A stretch of 64,000 nt of DNA from assembly GCA_963969395.1 (NCBI GenBank), contig OZ017796.1, forward strand, positions 5,396,501-5,460,500, read 5' to 3'. Positions 26,718 through 42,434 of the stretch are shown one piece after another; the first letter of the stretch is position 1; each line of letters starts with the position of its first letter. The notes under the pieces were generated by a model. The model did not search any database, had not been told where the DNA came from, and saw nothing but the letters and a program-made list of their open reading frames with translations. A program made the position numbers and the translations under genes. Source of the stretch: Pseudoscleropodium purum (Eukaryota > Streptophyta > Bryopsida > Hypnales > Brachytheciaceae).

Positions 26718-27327
26718 CAGTCAGGTCTAGCTCATTTACGAATTCTGAATCCTGCTAAATAATTTGGATAACTTTGGGAGGCCCGTGTGCACTCAAATAT
26801 GAACGAAATTTTGAATTTTGAATTGCATTGGAATCACACTAAAGTCTACTTTACTATCATTACAAATGCATGTATGTAATTGAAAATCATACAAAGAGTT
26901 TGATGTTCTTTATACACTATCTCCCATTTGGTATTGCCACTTGTTTGTGAAAATTACAACTTGTAAATTAAGGTACATATTTGAAATGAACTTTCACAAT
27001 TGCTTTAAAGACACTTGATCACATGCCACTTGAGTTTCTTGAATCATTTTTTGTTTTTTCTTCACCCTAATGCAAAAATTCTTTCACTATCTTCCAAAAG
27101 GTCACTATGAAATGGGAGATAGTGTGTAAAATCAATCCAACTTGTAATATGATTTTACATTGTTCATTTTCCACTTGTTATTAAGTTGAAGTAGACTTCA
27201 ATGTGATTTCAATGCAATTTGAAATTTCAAAATTGATTCATTTTTGAGTATGCTAGAGCTTCTTGAAGTTGCTGAAATTTCTAGTGAGCCTGGTCTGAAA
27301 AATTCGTAAATGAACTAGACCTGACTG
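26718..27327. mobile_element. Fold-back MITE with TA-CAGT termini (Tc1/mariner-like), 610 bp
   Basis: The termini are inverted copies: the left end is CAGTCAGGTCTAGCTCATTT and the complement of the right end is CAGTCAGGTCTAGTTCATTT. Pairing continues inward. TTTATACACTATCTCCCATT is met by an inverted partner near 27110, and a second inner pair lies around 26815-26865 and 27185-27235. The unit is therefore one long imperfect palindrome. TA flanks both ends (26716-26717 and 27328-27329). TA plus CAGT is the signature of Tc1/mariner elements. No transposase is encoded, so it is a non-autonomous element. The superfamily call is inference from termini. Confidence 0.7.
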
Positions 27328-27874
27328 TACACCTTATTGTTAATGATGTAACCAAGCTGGGGATATATCCTTCAATGGAACTGGGGTGGTTGGATCTTTG
27401 AGTTCAAATGTTTTGTTTTACATGATTTATAATCCACCTCACTTATAACAGCATTTCCTTAGTTTATATGATGTATAGCACTTATAGTTAAACTTTGGCA
27501 GTAGTTGTATTTTCTGTACAATTGTGTCGCTTCTAATGTACCTGCTTGTACATCTACATTCAAATTCTAAGTTTGCTCTTTGTAGTAGTAATAAAAACAC
27601 AAATTTTAACCCAATTGTATAAATCTAAATTTCAGGTTTGTAATTTCAAATTTCAGGTAACGTAAGTTCTAGTATTATTAAAAAAATGAAAAATTTGAAT
27701 GTGGAGCAAAATTACTTTGTAAGCCTGTATGAGAAGCAAGTAATTCTCTTGACATTGGAAAAGAAAACTTACAATTAATATTGATTTTTATCTTATAAGA
27801 TTGTTGGCAAATTGAACCTTACACAATTCTTCTATGACTATATTAGTGAGGTAGGATTATTATAAATTAAGCAA

Positions 27875-28094
27875 AATTCTTTGACAAATATGATTGTGTA
27901 CTAGTAAAGTGTAATGTTTCAATTACATATAGATAATTTACTAGTAAATTAAAGTGAAATTTAGGACATTTGAATATTATATGTAATTCTTTGACAAATA
28001 TGATTGTGTATTAATAAAGTGTAATGTTTCAATTACATATAGATAATTTATTAGTAAATTAAAGTGAAGTTTAGGACATTCATATATTATATGT
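27875..28094. repeat. Two-copy tandem repeat, period 110 bp
   Basis: Copies start AATTCTTTGACAAATATGAT at 27875 and 27985 and stay in register to about 28094 with only a few differences. The duplication is recent. Confidence 0.85.
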
Positions 28095-29210
28095 AATAGT
28101 AACAAGAAGTCAAAGTTCAATTGGTAAATTTTTTCAATTTGTTTATTAATTTTTTTAATTCTTTAAATTGATTATTGGTGCAATGAGCATCTATTTATAG
28201 TATAGATCTAGGAGAGAATGATTTAGAGAAGATGCTTTTTTTTGTGTGTGTGTTCTAAAGTAAGTGATCCTAAATCATTCATTTTATGGTTAATCTAGTT
28301 TTTGAAGGGCTTGTATATTTTGTAACATTATTTTTCAACAAATTCTCTTTCAAGAATATATAAGAGGTACATCAAATCCACTTTGATTTATGTTTTTGGG
28401 AATTTTGTAGAATTATTTATGAAGTTTGAAGTTTGAATTATAGAAAGTTAAAAAAAACATTTCTACTATGATATATTCATAATTAGTATGTTGAAGAATG
28501 CAATATGTATAACTATGTTGGTAAATACTTCTAATGCACTTCCTACCTATCTTTGTTAGGGACAATTCCTTTAGGCATTTGGAGCTTTAGAAATAGGAAG
28601 GAATATAGATAGGCCAAGTAGGCCAAGACGCTCTTTTAAGTTTCCATTGGATAGATGCTACTAAAACTTCACAGTACTAGCTATTCCTAACCCCTTTAGG
28701 CAAACATTTTAGAAAGGCTCCCTTTCAATTATCTTCTCTAAAAAAAAACTCCTACTCAACCTTGAGTAGCCAAGCTAAGCCAAATATGTGTCATTGGTGT
28801 GTAATTTTGAGAGATTTTTCTTATACTGAATTTAGCTAATTTTCCTAGTATATCCTTCCTTCAGCCCAACATTTGGCCTTCTAGGTTTGTATTTGCAATT
28901 TACAAAGGTTGGAGGCTAGATGTAGAATTGAAGGGTGAGGAATAATGAAAATGCGTTCTCACTTTTAATCTTTTAATTGGAAATATATTGCCATGTAACT
29001 TAGAATAATTTAAATTTGAATTAAAATATTATTTTCTTATCATAAAAAATTTCATCTACTTTGAGTGATACATCATCCTATTCGCTACCTTTCATCTTCT
29101 TTCAACTAAAAAAATACTCACATCATTCAAAAATATGCAGGAAAAACCCTGCCTTGGACCCCAAGTTCTGAACCGCTGCCCGTATCCGCAGTGATCCAAG
29201 GTCTATCACC

Positions 29211-29324
29211 CCAGAATCTACATTTCTTCAGAGAAAATCTACATACCTAGCAACCTCATGGTTTATCTCCAGAATCTACATTTATAATGCAAATCCACAT
29301 CCCTAGCAGCCTTAGGGCTTATCG
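29211..29324. repeat. Diverged 58-bp tandem duplication upstream of the ALS small subunit
   Basis: CCAGAATCTACATTT starts both copies (29211 and 29269). Both continue through CCTAGCA(A/G)CCT to a GTTTATCT/GCTTATCG end. It lies 84-197 bp before the ATG and could be in the leader or promoter. Confidence 0.6.
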
Positions 29325-29407
29325 CAGAACGAAGACGACGAAGGCTTCGATTCTTCCCCTTGCATTTGGCCCTCTCAACCTCGCTGTGCGAGCAATTCTG
29401 CGAAGCT

Positions 29408-33833
<4,426 letters not shown>

Positions 33834-34819
33834 GTTTCAGCCTGTAGTGTCCACCAATCGTTCTTTATATTGTCTCCATCTATTTGATACCCATTGCCGT
33901 TTATTGATTTTGTACCAAATTTTCTTGTTTGCGTGAATGATTTTGGTGATGTCATCAAGTTACGCCTGTGCCTTTTCAGCAACTTCTGTCTTTCTTTTCT
34001 TTATGCGCACACTTGCAAATTAACAGACGATATATCGTGGTAATCAAGATGTTGAGTGGTAATAGGCCCACATGCATGAGCTTCCCTTGACAACATACGG
34101 GACAAGGATTATGGAGGACCACACGTGTAGAATCATTGTCCTGTGCTGCTTCAGACGCGAGTACGTCGTTTCTGAAGTACAGAGAACCCTTGTGTATCAA
34201 CCAAAACGTCGATGAGATCAATCGTTCGGGGATATATTTGTCCCTTAAATTTTTCTTAAACCCTTTGCACGGCTGTGAGGCTGTTCCGACCTGACCTCAA
34301 ACATTAGTTAGTTAGTTAGTTTGCTCTATAGGGTTGTGTTTTATGAGTGTCTTTCAAGAGCGCCTTGAAATTGGGACCCGGAGTCTTCATCTTGGGGTTT
34401 CTTGAAAAAAATGAGGCCTGAAGTGTGCAGGGTTTCCTCTTCCAGGTCCTCTATCTGCTACTAGCTTTACATTTTGACCTAAAATATTCATCTTTATTGA
34501 ACATGACATTTTACAATTTCTCTTAAACAAGTAATCGCTTGTCACGGACCTGAGTCCTGAGATCCACCAAAATTGTGGATTTAGCTATAAGGTTTGATTG
34601 GCCTGACTTTTGATCAAATTATATACTTGATCGCTCAACAAGCAACGCTTTGATTTGAAGAGAATACTCGACATATGCCTAGTCTGTTGAATAGCTTTCA
34701 AGTCGCTCCATCAACTTGTTATTACACCAAGCCCAAGTAAGGATGGACGAAACAATGAAAACCACGCTCTTGCACGCTGAGTGCTTTGACTGTGTTCGCT
34801 CAATTTTGAGTGTGCTTGG
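33834..34819. other. Intergenic region after the ALS small subunit
   Basis: It contains the 3' UTR and unrecognised DNA. A short AGTT microsatellite lies near 34305-34321. No gene was seen. Confidence 0.45.
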
Positions 34820-36100
34820 AAACCCTCATATGATGTTCATATGGTAATGAGACTCAAACTAGATATTCCTAGTGAACTTCGCGCAGGGAAAGTCATTCGC
34901 ATCCAGACTTAGTCAAGCGTCCAGCAGGAACTTGCAGAAGACCAAGAAGTGATGCTCACTCCAGGATGGAACTGATCTTTGCCAGAGGTGTGAATCTAAA
35001 AGGTACACAATCTCTCAAATCAAAAGTTGCACCTTGCAGACTATAATGTAACCATTTGCCCCGAAGCAGTCACGTAATGGAGAGGAACTCAGAGCGTCAC
35101 TGGCTTTATTGTATACAACATGCATGCGGACCAAGAAATTATCAAAACCGGCCCATGAGTCTGTCGAGATCACTCTATGCCAGTCTATGTCGCTGGACAT
35201 TGAACGAAATAATGAATGTATTGTAGAACTGTAGCTGTCTAATTGCGATGTTTCCAGTGTTGTCTGGGTCAATGAATGAATGGCTAGCTCGTACCCCGAA
35301 ATGCCCGAATACATGTCAACAATTACTTTGTTGCATTGGCACGGCGGATACAATTCCTTCCTGACAGCTTACTTGCGGATGTTTTTCTGGATCAGGTCCA
35401 CGTTATGCGGAAGGCCTTCTCCAGCACCTCATCCTTGGGCTTCACTGGAAACCGGAAATGTATGTGAATGCCTTGGGCGTTGATGGATGCCTTGTGCGCT
35501 TCCAAGTCAGAAACTGAGAGCCCTGTGTGAGAGAACTCGAGAGCTACCAAAGAAGAGTTGATTGCTGTATGTGTGTTAGGATTACGTTGAGTTGCTCGCC
35601 TTTATATACCTTCGGTTGAGAGCGCAACGTGCTTAAAGTGGGTCAAGCCTGTCTCCCCGGACGCGCTCACTGAATGGGCCTGTAGAAACACTCCAGCTAG
35701 GGTGGAGTCTGAGGAGGTGGCTGCAAACTGAGGTGGCGCACTCAGAAGAGGTTCGCGAGCTAGTAGATGGTCCAATGAAAGCCCCGAGAGTCTGGTTTCG
35801 ACAAGTGAGCTTGTCGCAAAGGGAACTGATGTGGACTGAAGAGAATATTCTGGACACGATGATGGGAACTGAAGATGGTTGGGAATGGAATCTTAGATTT
35901 AGCTTGTGACCATGATCCTGCTGCATATTATAAACATTCTTACTTACTCTATTGCATGATTAAGGCCTTTTCCTGATTATCTAACTCGTGTTACTTTGAC
36001 CCCTTTCAGTTTCAAGTGAGACGTGATGGAGGCACGTCCAATTGCACCTCGAAATGTCCTTTCGTATCTATGTTAGAAGTGGAGATGCTTGATGCGCGCG
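34820..36100 (-). pseudogene. Germin-like protein pseudogene, coding region internally deleted
   Basis: This is an inverted, diverged copy of the GLP unit at 42500-45245. It keeps the 3' flank (about 34820-35368), then the stop and a short C-terminal remnant (35369-about 35443; codons for the end of IKDE.LEKAF...IQKNIRKV with small deletions). It then jumps directly into the GLP 5' leader (from about 35444), promoter and upstream flank (to about 36100). About 600 bp, essentially the signal peptide and cupin fold, are gone. A TATA box (TATATAAA, complement of 35601-35608) survives, so it could still be transcribed, but it cannot make a germin. Confidence 0.85.
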
Positions 36101-36636
36101 TGCGCTCACTTGTACCTAGCTCGGCCATATGCTTGTACGTCTCTGCGGCCCTTTCGGCGTGATCGACGCTCAGTGAATCAGACACAGGTACTAGAAGCTA
36201 TCACGGTACTCTTCAGATTAGATTCGACACAGGCATATTTACCACCTGCAATGACTTTACGTTTTAACTCAGTTTCGGTCGAGCAAAGCGAAGGTCGGCA
36301 AAGTCAAGAACTATAAAAGGTACTGCTCAGCAGTTTCCAATTTCGAGGAAAACACTAGACTTTCTGAGGTGATGACATTCTAATTCGCTTCAGATGATGA
36401 GTTGGAGCAAGAGTAGGACAGAGAAGAAGGAACAGTTTATTGAGTGCAGAATTAATCAGCGTAACCTGCTCTTTTGCAGATAAACCAAAAGGTGCCTTGC
36501 AAGTAAGGTCTACAGCATGTGAGACTAGCTAACTCTGCCGTCGAAATCGACCACTTGAGGTAACCTTTCCACCTACTCGAAAATTAAACACACTTACGGC
36601 GTCCCTGTCGCCGGTAATGATCAACCACTCAAAGAC
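36101..36636. other. Intergenic DNA
   Basis: No coding feature was seen. It probably includes the 3' UTR of the Ifi-6-16-like gene. Confidence 0.4.
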
Positions 36637-37089
36637 TCAAATGATCTTATTATGCACAGCGACCGATGCGTCACGAACATTGACTTCCCAGACAGCTCTC
36701 CAAACAGCAATCCCTCCAACTGCTCCCACGGCCAAAACAGCCGGCGCTCCAAGAAAGAATCCGCCACTCATGGACACCGATTCGATTGCCGAGTATAGTG
36801 ATCCAGCCGCTACGCCTCCGCCATTGGCTACTGCGGTGCTCTGCATCCATGCAGCGGCATAAGAACCCGCTGCCGGTCCAACCTTTTGAAACCCAATGGC
36901 CTTTAACGCTAATGCTACCGTGGTCGATGCCACGACAGCACCGGTTGCTGCACCTCCCGCAGCTCCTACCACTGTTTTCGCAGCGTACTTGATAACTTGA
37001 CCGCTATTGGACACAGCGCCAGCAGTATAGCTTGCGGCGCTTTTCACTCCGTTCGCAACTGAACTCCAAGAAGATCTACCAAAAGCCAT
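36637..37089 (-). CDS. Ifi-6-16 (ISG12)-like small hydrophobic protein
   Basis: The protein has 150 aa in a single exon, taking the first ATG (MAFGRSSWSS). It is rich in Ala, Gly, Val and Ser. The N-terminal third resembles an amphipathic or late-embryogenesis-type helix. Hydrophobic segments lie at about 38-62 and 118-134. The diagnostic block AAAWMQSTAVANGGGVAAGS followed by L(Y)SAIESVSM matches the family core (AIANGGGVA(A/S)GSL.ATLQS) known from animal IFI6/IFI27. Animal members sit in mitochondrial or ER membranes and affect apoptosis and antiviral state. What a plant member does is unknown to me, and membrane association is inference. A TATA-like motif lies about 60 bp upstream. The gene is divergent from ArgC. 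Confidence 0.72.
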   Translation of the reverse strand: MAFGRSSWSSVANGVKSAASYTAGAVSNSGQVIKYAAKTVVGAAGGAATGAVVASTTVALALKAIGFQKVGPAAGSYAAAWMQSTAVANGGGVAAGSLYSAIESVSMSGGFFLGAPAVLAVGAVGGIAVWRAVWEVNVRDASVAVHNKII

Positions 37090-37146
37090 CGATCGCTCGA
37101 ACAAGATGAACTAGCTGCAAATAGATGACTACATACAACACCGTCA

Positions 37147-37153
37147 CATATAT
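37147..37153 (-). promoter_or_regulatory. TATA-like motif of the Ifi-6-16-like gene
   Basis: The minus strand reads GATATATGTG about 60 bp before the ATG at 37089. The spacing is short but possible. Confidence 0.35.
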
Positions 37154-37873
37154 CCACTGCTAACTCAACGGACCGGAGTCGGCTAACACAACACTCCCTA
37201 TCTTATCAGATGGGTTTGATGAGCAAAGAGGCTGTTATGTTATATTTCCATCTTCCGTTACCAATTATTTTGCCTACTCACTTGCAGTAGCTGTGCTATC
37301 ACTAGGTGCACCTTGATTGAAGCTGGCACAGTGATGAAATTCTAACAATGTCTGGGCATGAATGTCTGTACCACGTGATTAGAATTTCATCACTATGGTA
37401 CAGACAATAAGTACATAATTAGATTGTTTGCAGGGTGTTTTAGATAATGTCATAGAGGAATTTTTTGCAAAATTTATGTGACGTCTTCCTATTGCTCACA
37501 TTGGTCTCAGAGACCTCCCAATGTATCAGGGAGAAACCTTCGTGTGATAGTTGGGAGACCTCGTTATGAATCTTGGCGACGATTGTCTTCTCAAATACGA
37601 TAGTCTAATTTTCTGAAAACAATTTTTTTCTGTAATCATGGAGAGTTTTTGAATCGACTCAAAGATGGTGACGTGAGTTGTTAAGTCGAATAAACTGTCT
37701 GTCCTGCTGAAAATTGAAGTATTGATTTAGCAGACCACCATAGGTCGCCTGAGTAGGGGCTAATTTGATGAAGTGTGTTGTAGGGATGTGGTACTTCAAG
37801 CAATTCATCGTTTTTCTCTGGAAGTGCTGTTGGGAGCGATTTCCTGGTTCCCTGCAAAGGCTTCAAGACTAGT
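37154..37873. other. Divergent upstream region of the Ifi-6-16-like gene and ArgC
   Basis: It holds both promoters and probably an upstream ArgC exon (see ArgC). A perfect 15-bp inverted repeat, GTGATGAAATTCTAA at 37331-37345 and its complement at 37379-37393, forms a small hairpin with a 33-nt loop. No other feature was found. Confidence 0.45.
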
Positions 37874-40800
37874 ATGACTTTGACATCGAACCGAGAGGCA
37901 GTGAAGTCGTCCAAGACTGGTCAGAACCAGACTGTTCGAGTTGGCGTGCTGGGAGCCAGCGGGTACACTGGATCAGAGGTACTAAAATGTAAACTCAGCC
38001 ATGGCTTCAATCACGTCTTCGATGAAGGCTTTGAGGTCTGCCACGTGAAGAATTCCTCTTCTGATGCTAATAATGTTTGTTTTGTAATAACAGTATGGGT
38101 TGTCGATTCGGGTGTTTTGATGCAGATTATTCGCCTGCTAGCGACACATCCAGTTTTCAAAGTGGCCATGATGACTGCTGATCGAAAGGCAGGACAGTCT
38201 CTAGGATCCGTCTTCCCCCATTTGATTACACAGGTTTGTTATGCGACACTTTTCCATATGTCTATAGCACATTTGGATTTGGTCTAGACTGTAGAGCATC
38301 GAAGCATTTTTAAATGCTACGATTTATTCCATTTTAGAGGGCTTTAGGCCGTTATCTATCAATGACTTGAGCCCCCTCCTTGACGTAGATGGTTTCATTT
38401 TCAGGACTTGCCGGATATGGTTGCAGTCAAGGATGCTGATTTCTCGAAGGTGGATGCAGTGTTCTGTTGCCTTCCTCATGGGACCACACAGGTGAGTTGA
38501 AGACTCATACAGCCTGTCATGAGTGTTCTTGTTAGTGTCAAATGTTTTTGATCAATGAGGCACGGAATGGGTTTTTTCCCGCGTTGACACACACGAATGA
38601 GCTCATTAAGTGCGAGGAATTTTTCTAAAGCCGTTTTCATTGATGTTGAGATGAATTAATTTGATTGACGGTATCGCAGGAGATAATTGCAGCTCTTCCA
38701 AGGGATTTAAAGGTGGTAGATCTATCAGCGGTAAGCTCCGACTGAAACCTGTGCGATTTTAAGTAAGAATTTTTGATGTTGTCGGTGGTGAGAATGCTTT
38801 CATATGAATCGTCTAGCTGCGGGGGGGCCTTCCCGAACACTTGAAGTGGCAGAAAGTCGCTTGGTGTCACATAGTACCGAAGTTTATTTTCTGTGACTGT
38901 CCGGAAATCTTCATTCAACAGTGTCAACCCGAAATGCCCAAGCTAAAATTAGAAATTTTAGTTTGGACGCTAATTATGGATTATAATAACCTCCAAATCA
39001 TGGTCCTATCGTTAAAAAGATATAGGAAATGATTTCTGCTTTTTCATTGGTACATAATGTTACCTTTCTTGAAACTTCGTAAACGATTTAGTTATTTCAA
39101 CATCTATAGATACAGAGGCCGTTTGGCTAGTGGGGTTGAATGGAACATATGGTAATACGGTTCTGATGAGTACTTGATACAGGATTTCCGTCTACGGAAC
39201 ACAGATTCATATGAAGAGTGGTACAACGGACCCCATCGTGCTCCTGAGCTACAGGTTACCTACTTAAATCTCCAATAGCCATTTTATTAGTACCTCTCTA
39301 ATTGGTGTTGAAGGTTACTCCACTTGATACTAGTGAATTGTTTGTGCGGTTCATGAGTTTGTGCGTTGCATGCTAAAGTTTCCTCGCGAATGTTTGCTGT
39401 TGTTAAGACACACAAAAACTCCTTGCATGCGTTTGTTCATACCTTGGATCATTACATCAATCATTGCTGCACTTTGGAGAAGAACTGGTTTCTTTTGTGC
39501 ATTTTCGTCTCAGTTTTATGGTCATATGCGCTAGAACGAAGTGTTTTAAAGTGCCAAAATTGTGGCATATAAGTGCATAGAGCACAAAGAACTATGACTG
39601 GTGTATGTCGTAGGTTCTAGATTGGCATACGCAAAAGTATATTGAAATTCCTCTTGGAACATGTTAGTTTTTGAGTCTATGATTCATCGAGCATGTAGCG
39701 CTGTCGATCAGTTCGCGAAGTTCTTGCTAATCCTTACTCGTACTTTTGGGGGCAAAGAACCTATTGGTCTTCGTTTTCACTGTTTCTGTTGAATGTGTGC
39801 AGACTGAAGCAGTGTATGGACTGACAGAGATATATAGAGAAGAGGTTCGAGCAGCACGTTTAGTTGCAAATCCAGGGTGTTATCCAACTTCAATTCAACT
39901 TCCCTTGATTCCTTTACTGAAGGTGCACTCCTCACTGAACGTCTTCTCGAAACCTCTGTTGTCTGCTCTTTCGGATGGCACATTTTTGTGATATTTGTTA
40001 CTGAGGGCTGTGGAATTTTTTTGATGATTTTATTCAGGCTGGATTAATCGAGAAGGAGAACATTATCATCAATGCAAACTCTGGTGTCAGTGGTGCAGGT
40101 ATATCGCATGTTTTTGCCTCCATTGCTTGTTTCTGAGTTTCCTCATAAAAAGATGTTCTCGACAAATAATATATATGGAGTGCTTCACGAGCAATTCTTT
40201 TACCTTCGGAGTTTTGTTATGGTTAGGCCGAGGTGCAAAGGAAGCCAATCTGTATACGGAGATTTGTGAGGGCATTCACCCTTACGGAATTACGAGACAT
40301 CGGCATGGTGAGTTTCTATCTGCTTTTACATTTTTCAAGTGACTGTAAATTGCATCGTCACCAGAGTGGTACCAAGGTTGTTTAGTCAGAACTGCAACAA
40401 GTGTGTTCAACTACAGCAGAGTGTCTTCAATTTGTCCCTAACGTGGTTAATGTCTGCCTCATCACAGTACCTGAAATTGAACAAGGACTCAGCGATGCTG
40501 TTGGCTCTGATGTTACAATCAGCTTCACTCCAAACCTCATGCCCATGGTAACTATCTGCTTCTGTTCATTACTTTCTTGTTTCGGGCATAAAGGATTTAT
40601 CAGCGTTTAATTGATGCGGAAGGCTGCAGTATACGTTCTGTAATAAGAGTGCAGGCTTAATATCCTTAGATTCAGATGTTTCGATATGAATCCCTCAATG
40701 CCGCTTCGATTTGGACTAAACCAAGATGTGCTATAACGTTTAACTTCCATACATAGTTTTTGGAAGTTGATATCTAAAATGAAGATGTCAAGCATCATGA

Positions 40801-41483
40801 GTAGAAGTTACCTATACAGTTGAACTTGAACCAGTTGATCTAGTTTTGTGCTCTGCTTCTGATGAAACGGAGCATGTTCAGACTTCTTTTCTGATGTTTC
40901 TGTTGTTTTTGCAGAGTCGAGGAATGATGTCCACCATGTTTGTTCAAATGAAGCAAGATGTGACAATAGATCAATTACGCCAACACCTTGTTGATCAATA
41001 TTTGGTGAGATTTTCGCGTTTGAAACCTCATTCTCGAATTCGTTCTTTGTCGACTATATTTTGCTCCATTTTTTATGAGACGTAGTCAATATGGAACTTT
41101 CCTCGAGTAGCCTCTGATCAACAAGAATGCTTGACGTGCAGGATGAAGAGTTTGTGGTGGTGCTCGAGAAGGGCATTGCACCTCATACGCGCCATGTGCG
41201 AGGCTCAAACTATTGTTTGATGAATGTATTTGAGGATCGTATTTCCGGCAGAGCCATCATCATCTCTGTGGTATGCTCTCTCCACTCCAATCAGAATGTG
41301 AACAAGCTTGAAATTCTCATCCAATCCACCTTGTGTTCTGTTAATTTGCGATACTAAAATCATTTATTTCCACAGATCGACAATCTTGTCAAGGGTGCAT
41401 CGGGCCAAGCCCTGCAGAACCTGAATCTGATGATGGGCTGCCCTGAGGATTGCGGCCTTCTTCAGCAACCCCTGTTTCCTTGA
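37874..41483 (+). CDS. argC: N-acetyl-gamma-glutamyl-phosphate reductase (ArgC), plastid type
   Basis: Twelve exons: 37874-37978, 38126-38233, 38405-38491, 38680-38730, 39183-39254, 39803-39922, 40038-40098, 40227-40307, 40468-40547, 40915-41004, 41142-41270 and 41376-41483. They join in frame to 363 aa. It has the NADP-binding [12 protein letters not shown] (about 24-35), [13 protein letters not shown], the catalytic Cys in [10 protein letters not shown] (about residue 167), [32 protein letters not shown] and the end [17 protein letters not shown]...QPLFP. It reduces N-acetyl-glutamyl-5-phosphate to the semialdehyde, the third step of arginine synthesis, normally in the plastid. The frame is open upstream of the chosen ATG back to a TAG at 37781, with transit-peptide-like codons (SSNSSFFSGSAVGSDF). 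The real start is therefore probably in an upstream exon that I cannot fix. One option is ATG 37668 with donor GTGAGT and acceptor TTCAAG at 37800. Confidence 0.93.
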
Positions 41484-42168
41484 TCCGGTGACGTGAAGTC
41501 TGGATGCAACCCTAAGCGAAGTTTCACGTTTGGTGGACAGAATATGATTATCATACCTTGCAGTACGATATGCGTGAAGGGACATCTTCAACAAACATAT
41601 TATTTTAGTGTCTTAGAATACGGGAAGAGAATAGTTCTCACAACTCATGGTTTCTGCATATTTCCTGGTACAAGCAAATTCTTTGCTTGATAGTAGCGGT
41701 TAAGAAATCCGTGTTCGTGAGGTTGCGGATCAGATATCGGCATGCCAAAGAGCATATCGAGTTCTTTGGGGTTTTGTTATTCCGAGTTTCTAGTACCTGT
41801 TACTGGAATTTGAGTCGACATGGATATTTTCTTAAGTGGACAACATGCTTTATGCTTTCAAGAGTCTTGATTTTTGCAAATCAGTACCCTGGCATGAATT
41901 CTCAAACTCTTCATCCCCGTATCTGATGTACAGGAGGAAGAGTTTACTATCCAGAGTCAATACACGGCCCAACGACATTTGTATGTGAATTTGAGACACC
42001 TCTCTACTCTTGTCTCTGCACATTTTTTCACCATTGAATTCATCGCAAAGAATTTAGCTTCTATGATTCGTCATATTAGCGAGGGTACAAAACTATTTAC
42101 CTAAAAAAATTAGGATCACTACAAAATTTCACATGTGTGTGTGTTTTGTTTTACATGTAGTGTAGTTT
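41484..42168. other. Region downstream of ArgC
   Basis: This is the 3' UTR and unrecognised intergenic DNA; no coding feature was seen. Confidence 0.4.
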
Positions 42169-42176
42169 TGGTAAAT

Positions 42177-42434
42177 CATGGTTGTCATAATGGTCGAGTT
42201 AGGGTCATTGGACGTGACGGACGGGCAAACCGGACCGGACGAATGGACAATTCGGACGGTTTTAATTTTGTAACCTGACAATCTAGTCCGTGCCCAGCAT
42301 GTTCCTAAATCCACATGGCATCCGCGTAGCCTATTTTTTTGTTATAAAAAAGTCAACTATGTGTTGAATATATTGGACGGGTGGGACCTCTAACGGACGG
42401 GCGAACCGGACGTCCGTCCACTATGACAACCATG
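42177..42434. mobile_element. MITE with 8-bp target-site duplication (hAT-like), 258 bp
   Basis: Terminal inverted repeats are CATGGTTGTCATAATGG at the left (42177-42193) and, as complement, CATGGTTGTCATAGTGG at the right (42418-42434). Both ends are flanked by the identical octamer TGGTAAAT (42169-42176 and 42435-42442). An 8-bp duplication is characteristic of hAT transposons. The interior has repeated GGACGG/GGACGGGC words and further inverted pairing. It has no coding capacity. Confidence 0.85.

Larger units (their letters stand above)
25924..29210. other. Repeat-rich intergenic region between PDCD2 and the ALS small subunit
   Basis: No gene was detected. It holds the PDCD2 3' UTR, copy C of the dispersed repeat (26505-26700), a fold-back MITE (26718-27327) and a 110-bp tandem duplication (27875-28094). 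The remaining 28.1-29.2 kb is AT-rich and featureless to me. Confidence 0.55.
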
